A stretch of DNA of 35,687 nt. Source: Zoogloeaceae bacterium. GTDB taxonomy: Bacteria > Pseudomonadota > Gammaproteobacteria > Burkholderiales > Rhodocyclaceae. Where the stretch lies: positions 1-35,687 of the forward strand of contig JAITRP010000117.1 in NCBI GenBank assembly GCA_031288305.1. Reading direction: 5' to 3'. The translations under genes were made by a program, and so were the position numbers. Positions 31,597-35,687 of the stretch are shown one piece after another. The notes under the pieces are model-generated. The model saw nothing but the letters and a program-made list of their open reading frames with translations. It ran no database searches and had not been told where the DNA came from. Every line of letters starts with the position of its first letter. The stretch's first letter is position 1.

Positions 31597-32883
31597 CTAC
31601 CGTAAAAACGGCCCCCAGGCGGGTTCGCGCACATCGCCCACCGGAACGGAGAGGCGTTGCCGGATGCTGCCGTCCGTGGATACCGCCGACAGCACGCCGC
31701 GCCCGTTGGCTTCCGTCGCCAGCACGATCATGCGTCCATTGGGCGCGAAGCTGGGGGATTCGTCCCGTCCGAAATCCGAAAGCATCTGCACCTGGCGGCT
31801 TTGCAAATCCATGAGCGCCAGTTGGAAGCGCCCGTCCCGCCGGGTGATGAAGGCCATGTTCTTGCCGTCTGGCGAAGGGTGCGGCGAGACGTTGTAGCCG
31901 CCCTCGAAGGTGACGCGTTCGGCGGCACCGCCCGAAGCCGCCACCCGATAGATCTGCGGACTGCCGCCGCGGTCGGAAGTAAAGTAGATCTGCGCGCCAT
32001 CGGCGGAAAATTGCGGTTCGGTGTCGATGCCCGCCGATGTGGTCAGGCGCGTGGGCGCGCCGCCGTTTGCGCCGATGAGATAAATCTGCGAATTGCCGTC
32101 GCGGGTGAGCACGATGGCCAGCCGCTGACCATCCGGCGACCAGGCGGGCGCGGAATTGGAACCCTTGAAATTGGCGACGACCTGCCGCGCGCCTGTGCTC
32201 AGCGAATGCACGAAGATGATGGGTTTCTTGTTCTCGAAGGAAACATAGGCGATGCGCGCGCCATCGGGCGACCAGGCCGGGGAAATGATGGGTTCGCGCG
32301 AAACCAGCGCCGTTTGGGCGTTCTGTCCATCGGAATCGGCAATGCGCAATTCATAGCGCCCGCTCGTTTTGTGTACATAGGCGATGCGCGTGGAAAACAC
32401 CCCTTTTTCGCCCGTCAGTTTTTCGTAGATATAATCGGCGACGCGATGTCCGGCGGCGCGCAGTTGCGCCGTTGCCGCAAGATAGGCCGCGCCGCCCAGA
32501 TTATCCTGGCGGTTGACGTCATACAGACGAAAGCGCGCTTCCAGACGGCCATCGGCATTGCGCCGCAAACTGCCCGCCGCCAGCGCGTCCGCGCCCCGGA
32601 TTTTCCAGAGGCCGTAATCCACGGCGGAAGTCTCGCTCAGGGTTTCGCTCTTCGCGTCCACCAGACGAAACAGGCCGCTGCGCTCCAGATCGCTCTTCAC
32701 CACGGCGGTCAGCGATTGCCCATCCTTCGCGTCGCCGCCAAAATTCGCAATCGCCACGGGAATCTGGTTCATGCCCGCGCCGGTAATCTCAATCGCCAAC
32801 TGCGCCTCGGCGGCAAGGCTCCAACACAACAATCCGCCCAGCAACAAACGGGCGAACCTATCCAGGGAACAGGAAAATTTCAT
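31597..32883 (-). CDS. tolB: Tol-Pal system periplasmic protein TolB
   Basis: TolB links Pal to TolA and is needed for outer-membrane integrity. The 428-residue protein has a signal peptide (about 1-27, MKFSCSLDRFARLLLGGLLC), the N-terminal TolB_N domain, and a C-terminal beta-propeller with repeated PD40 motifs (ISPAWSPDGARIAYVSFENK; SAPAWSPDGQRLAIV; VSPHPSPDGKNMAFITRRDG). I start at ATG 32883; a GTG three codons upstream is possible. tolQ, tolR and tolA are not upstream: the next gene upstream on this strand is ptsI, after about 110 bases containing repeat R4. An R1 element touches its stop. Confidence 0.96.
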   Translation of the reverse strand: MKFSCSLDRFARLLLGGLLCWSLAAEAQLAIEITGAGMNQIPVAIANFGGDAKDGQSLTAVVKSDLERSGLFRLVDAKSETLSETSAVDYGLWKIRGADALAAGSLRRNADGRLEARFRLYDVNRQDNLGGAAYLAATAQLRAAGHRVADYIYEKLTGEKGVFSTRIAYVHKTSGRYELRIADSDGQNAQTALVSREPIISPAWSPDGARIAYVSFENKKPIIFVHSLSTGARQVVANFKGSNSAPAWSPDGQRLAIVLTRDGNSQIYLIGANGGAPTRLTTSAGIDTEPQFSADGAQIYFTSDRGGSPQIYRVAASGGAAERVTFEGGYNVSPHPSPDGKNMAFITRRDGRFQLALMDLQSRQVQMLSDFGRDESPSFAPNGRMIVLATEANGRGVLSAVSTDGSIRQRLSVPVGDVREPAWGPFLR

Positions 32884-32923
32884 GATCACCACGACAAAAG
32901 AAAATCAAAGTCCGTATTCTACG

Positions 32924-32990
32924 TTCAGAAGACGGAGGACAGAAGACAGAATGCTCGCTGCGCTCGCGTGTGGTCTGTCTTCCGTCCCCT
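32924..32990. repeat. R4 purine-rich repeat between tolB and ptsI
   Basis: AGAAGACGGAGGACAGAAGA begins a stretch that continues GCTCGCTGCGCTCGC and GTGGTCTGTCTTCCGT. The same 60-base string, with few changes, is found on the opposite strand at about 35530-35600, and a degenerate form lies near 22845-22900. It forms a long imperfect hairpin (GACGGAGGACAGA against TCTGTCTTCCGTC). Confidence 0.7.
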
Positions 32991-32993
32991 GAA

Positions 32994-34724
32994 CTATAGC
33001 CTCTCCACGGCTTCCATGATCTTTTCGGTTTCGTCCAGGCGCAGGATGCGGCGGGCGAGGGGCGCGAGTTCGCTGGCGTTGGCCTGGATCACGCGGCTCT
33101 TGACGCGCATGATTTGCGAAGGGTGCATGGAAAAGGTGCGCAGACCCAATCCCAGCAGAAGACGGGTAAAACGGGCGTCGCCCGCCATTTCGCCGCAGAG
33201 GGAAACCGGAATCCCCGCTTTTTCCGCCGTGGAGAGCGTATGCGCCACCAGCATCATCACGGCGGGATGCAACGGATCGTAGAGACTGGCGACCTGTTCA
33301 TCGCTGCGATCGATCGCCAGCGTGTATTGGATCAGGTCGTTGGTGCCGATGGAAAGAAAATCCAGGCGCTTCAGGAACATGTTGATGGCCAGCGCCGCGC
33401 CGGGAATTTCGATCATGCCGCCGATTTCGATGTCCTCATCGAAGGCGACGCGCTCCGCCCGCAGGCTTTCCTTGGCGGCATTCACCGCCAGGAGCGTGGC
33501 GTCAATCTGGCGGGCATGGGAAAGCATGGGAACCAGGAGCTTGACCTTGCCATGACGCGAGGCGCGCAAAATGGCGCGCAGTTGCAGGCGGAACATCCAC
33601 GGTTCGGCCAGTGACAGGCGAATGGCGCGCCGTCCCAGCGCCGGGTTGGTCGGGGTGCGCTGGGTATCCGGCGTCTTGTCGCCGCCCAGATCGAAGGTGC
33701 GTATCGTCACGGGACGGCCATCCATGTCCTTCACCACCTTCCTGTACGCCTCGAACTGCTCTTCTTCCGAAGGCATGTCGCCGCGCCCCAGGAACAGGAA
33801 TTCGGTGCGGAACAGTCCTATGCCGTCCGCGCCCGCTTCCAGCGCCGCGCGCGTGTCGGAAGGAATTTCGATGTTGGCGAAAATGCCCACGTCCACGCCA
33901 TCCAGTGTGCGCGCCTGCGTGGATTTCAGGCGTTTCAGCTTGGTGCGTTCGAGTTCCAGCTGTTCCTTGCGAATCCGGTATTCGTCCAGCACCTGCTCGT
34001 CGGGATCGACCAGCAACACGCCGCGCGTGCCATCGACGATCAGGGTTTCGCCATCGCGAATCATGGCGCGGGCGCTGGACAGGCCGACAATGGCGGGGAT
34101 CGCCATGCTGCGCGCCAAAATCGCGGTATGCGAGGTCGCGCCGCCGACATCGGTGACGAAGGCGGCGAAATGATGCTCCTTGAAGGCGATGGTATCGGCG
34201 GGCGACAGATCGTGCGCCACGATGATCAGCATTTCTTCCGTCACGTCCCTGGCCTTCTTCAGCGATACCCGTCCCGGACGACCGAGCAATTCCTTGATGA
34301 TCCGCTCGCCCACTTGCAGGACATCGTACTTGCGCTCTTTCAGATAGGGGTCATCAAACTGCTCGAACTGTTCGACCAGGTGCTCCATCTGCTGCACCAG
34401 CGCCCATTCGACATTGCACAGGCGTTCGCGCACGATGCGCCGGGTCGCGTCGATGAGTTCCGGATCGGAGAGGAACAGCACATGCAGGTCGATGAAGGCC
34501 ATCAACTCGTTGGGCGCGGTGGAAGCGCGGTCATTGTGCGCCTTCAAGGCCAGCAATTCGGCGCGCACCGCTTCCACGGCGCAATCCAGGCGCGCCAGCT
34601 CCTTGTCCGCCTGACGGGGGCTGATCGTCAGGTGCGCCACCTCCAGCGTGGCATGCGACATGAGCATGGCCTGCCCGATGGCAATGCCGCCAGAGATGCC
34701 CAGACCGTGCAGGGTATAACTCAT
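32994..34724 (-). CDS. ptsI: PTS enzyme I (phosphoenolpyruvate-protein phosphotransferase)
   Basis: Enzyme I takes phosphate from PEP and passes it to HPr. The 576-residue protein has the N-terminal HPr-binding helical domain, the active-site histidine H199 in VTDVGGATSHTAILARSMAI, and the C-terminal PEP-binding barrel with the FLSIGTNDLIQY signature and the cysteine in VSLCGEMAGD. I start at ATG 34724 (MSYTLHGLGISGG), behind a GGAG site; the ATG overlaps the ptsH stop by ATGA. No sugar permease is present, so with manX and ptsH this is the regulatory PTS common in betaproteobacteria. Confidence 0.97.
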   Translation of the reverse strand: MSYTLHGLGISGGIAIGQAMLMSHATLEVAHLTISPRQADKELARLDCAVEAVRAELLALKAHNDRASTAPNELMAFIDLHVLFLSDPELIDATRRIVRERLCNVEWALVQQMEHLVEQFEQFDDPYLKERKYDVLQVGERIIKELLGRPGRVSLKKARDVTEEMLIIVAHDLSPADTIAFKEHHFAAFVTDVGGATSHTAILARSMAIPAIVGLSSARAMIRDGETLIVDGTRGVLLVDPDEQVLDEYRIRKEQLELERTKLKRLKSTQARTLDGVDVGIFANIEIPSDTRAALEAGADGIGLFRTEFLFLGRGDMPSEEEQFEAYRKVVKDMDGRPVTIRTFDLGGDKTPDTQRTPTNPALGRRAIRLSLAEPWMFRLQLRAILRASRHGKVKLLVPMLSHARQIDATLLAVNAAKESLRAERVAFDEDIEIGGMIEIPGAALAINMFLKRLDFLSIGTNDLIQYTLAIDRSDEQVASLYDPLHPAVMMLVAHTLSTAEKAGIPVSLCGEMAGDARFTRLLLGLGLRTFSMHPSQIMRVKSRVIQANASELAPLARRILRLDETEKIMEAVERL

Positions 34725-34990
34725 TCCGCTTCTCCGAAACGGCTGGCGATCAGGGCGGACAACGCCTGTATGGCCGCTTCCTCGTCGCGTCCCGAGGCTT
34801 CCAGCGTGACCTGCTTGCCGCATCCGGCGGCCAGCATCATCACGCCCATGATGCTCTTGGCGTTGACGCGGCGGCCATTGCGCTCCATCCAGATGTCGCT
34901 TTCAAAGGCGCTTGCCAGTTGCGAAAGCTGACCGGAAGGTCGCGCGTGCAATCCCAGCTTGTTTATGATTTCGACTTCGCGCCTTTGCAT
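34721..34990 (-). CDS. ptsH: HPr phosphocarrier protein
   Basis: The 89-residue HPr has the phospho-histidine H15 in LGLHARPSGQL and a regulatory serine S46 in VNAKSIMGVMMLAAG. Family members usually read HARPA; here it is HARPS, a small change beside the active histidine. S46 with its normal context suggests control by HPr kinase, although hprK is not in the window. The ATG at 34990 overlaps the manX stop by one base and the stop overlaps ptsI, so manX-ptsH-ptsI are tightly coupled. Confidence 0.96.
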   Translation of the reverse strand: MQRREVEIINKLGLHARPSGQLSQLASAFESDIWMERNGRRVNAKSIMGVMMLAAGCGKQVTLEASGRDEEAAIQALSALIASRFGEAE

Positions 34991-35382
34991 CAGACGTCCC
35001 TTTGCATGTCGAGCGCGCCATCGCGCGCGCCGCTGATGGCCTTGGCCGCCATCGTCTCCAGCCCTTTTTCCCGATAGGTCAGGGCGCGCAGCAACATGGG
35101 CAGACTGACGCCGGAGACGCCTTCCACCTTCCCCGGCTCCAGGAGCTTCAACACCAGATTGGCCGGCGTCGCGCCAAAGATGTCCGTCATTACCAGCACG
35201 CCCGCGCCGCCATCCACCTGCCGCAGACAATGCCGCGCCAGCGGCAGGACATCCAGCGGATCGTCCTGCGCCGCAACCCCAAACTGCGCCAGCAACGGCG
35301 GACGCTTGCCGAGCACGTGACAGACGTTCTGCAACAACGCCTCGCCCAGCGTCCCGTGCGTTACCAATAAAATGCCTATCAT
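34990..35382 (-). CDS. PTS EIIA component, mannose family (EIIA-Man-like)
   Basis: The 130-residue protein is a stand-alone EIIA of the mannose family. The phospho-histidine is H9 in MIGILLVTHGTLGEAL, and VLVMTDIFGATPANLVLKLL and VSGVSLPMLLRALTYRE are family strands. There is no EIIB, EIIC or EIID, so it probably acts as a regulatory phosphorylation target rather than in sugar transport, as in related betaproteobacterial clusters. It is the first gene of the manX-ptsH-ptsI operon. Confidence 0.94.
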   Translation of the reverse strand: MIGILLVTHGTLGEALLQNVCHVLGKRPPLLAQFGVAAQDDPLDVLPLARHCLRQVDGGAGVLVMTDIFGATPANLVLKLLEPGKVEGVSGVSLPMLLRALTYREKGLETMAAKAISGARDGALDMQRDV

Positions 35383-35420
35383 GCGCGTCCCGGTGCGAAA
35401 ATGAATGAAGCAGAGATTCT

Positions 35421-35600
35421 AAGGGATCGGGGGATCAGAGGACAGAGGGCAGGGCGGCGCTTTGCGCCTTTGTAGTCTGTAGTCTGTGGGAACCTGCGGA
35501 GCACAGCATGATAAACACGCGGCCACGGACTACGGAATACAGACCACAAGGCGAGCGCAGCGAGCGTCCTGTCTTCTGTCTTCCGTCTTCCGGTCGGTGG
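35421..35600. repeat. R4 repeat, longest copy, overlapping the last gene's tail
   Basis: The stretch from GGGGGATCAGAGGACAGAGG to CTGTCTTCTGTCTTCCGTC holds purine-rich and pyrimidine-rich arms (GACAGAGG...; CTGTCTTCTGTC), GTAGTCTGTAGTCTGTGGG, and GGCGAGCGCAGCGAGCG. About 60 bases match 32930-32990 on the opposite strand. It covers the 3' part of the reading frame at 35435-35686. Confidence 0.7.
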
Positions 35601-35686
35601 ATGCGGGCGATTTTGACGCTTTTGTCCTGGGCTTGGACGACTTCCACGGTAACGCCGTGAAGTTTCAGGCTGACGCGGGTTTCGGG
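35435..35686 (-). CDS. CorC/HlyC-type transporter-associated domain protein, C-terminal end (cut by window)
   Basis: Reading inward from the window edge the frame gives PETRVSLKLHGVTVEVVQAQ then DKSVKIARIHRPED. This matches the last strands of the CorC/HlyC transporter-associated domain (G-x-x-VEV-x-x-A-x-x-x-x-V-x-x-x-R-I), which ends membrane proteins of the UPF0053/YtfL and CorC type with CBS domains. Such proteins normally end near this point. Here the frame runs on for about 50 residues encoded by the R4 repeat (RQKTGRSLRSPCGLYSVVRG onward) to a stop at 35435. The added tail is likely non-native. The assignment rests on about 30 residues. Confidence 0.55.
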   Translation of the reverse strand, partial: PETRVSLKLHGVTVEVVQAQDKSVKIARIHRPEDGRQKTGRSLRSPCGLYSVVRGRVFIMLCSAGSHRLQTTKAQSAALPSVL

Positions 35687-35687
35687 G

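Overview
The window is a GC-rich piece of a proteobacterial chromosome, most likely from a betaproteobacterium. The evidence is gene content and order: engB-hemB beside a divergent cytochrome c4, pilB-pilC-pilD, a DUF4124 protein followed by ntrB-ntrC, birA-coaX, PHP-yciO-M50-trpS, tolB-pal-cpoB-queE-queC, and a manX-ptsH-ptsI regulatory PTS. HemB is of the metal-site type without the zinc cysteines. No 16S gene is present, so I do not name a genus.

Layout. 1-1520 is a debris zone: an IS5-type transposase stub, a small hairpin-rich mobile element, an unknown small gene and a frameshifted DUF4288 gene. 1555-6787 holds a minus-strand engB-hemB-methyltransferase operon, cytochrome c4 on plus, then a minus-strand HAD phosphatase and S49 signal-peptide-peptidase-like protein. 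7025-11436 holds the type IV pilus motor ATPase, platform protein and prepilin peptidase, plus a small secreted protein behind its own sigma70-type promoter. 11468-17432 holds galE (minus) and a tightly overlapping plus-strand run: DUF4124 protein, ntrB, ntrC, birA, coaX. 17744-20749 holds a GT4 glycosyltransferase overlapping a phosphoethanolamine transferase, then an initiator tRNA on minus with its own promoter. 21048-22804 is a cytochrome c'-type lipoprotein-ccmA-ccmB operon. 23462-27764 is PHP phosphoesterase, YciO, M50 protease and trpS converging on queC and a PilZ gene. 29009-32883 is the tolB, pal, cpoB, queE block (minus), and 32994-35687 is ptsI, ptsH, manX and the end of a CorC/HlyC-type protein.

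What stands out is the intergenic DNA. Four repeat families fill nearly every larger gap. R1 is a composite of about 260-275 bp with terminal inverted repeats that are also hairpins; its ends touch start and stop codons of neighbouring genes and in two cases supply the last codons. R2 is a 134-167 bp element with sharp ends, several internal hairpins and a TTTCAT/TTTTAT left flank. R3 is a repeat of about 210 bp present in two copies, one interrupted exactly by R2, which gives a filled/empty-site pair without target duplication, as expected for IS200/IS605-type (Y1 or TnpB-related) transposition. R4 is a purine-rich repeat that also forms the C-terminal tail of the last gene. The tol-pal-queEC block is split by these elements at three junctions, and tolQRA is absent upstream of tolB.

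The core genes are conventional housekeeping functions. The candidate for something undescribed is the R1/R2 repeat system: R2 as a transposase-less IS605-like element that may carry a structured RNA, and R1 as a mobile module that doubles as a gene-end terminator.
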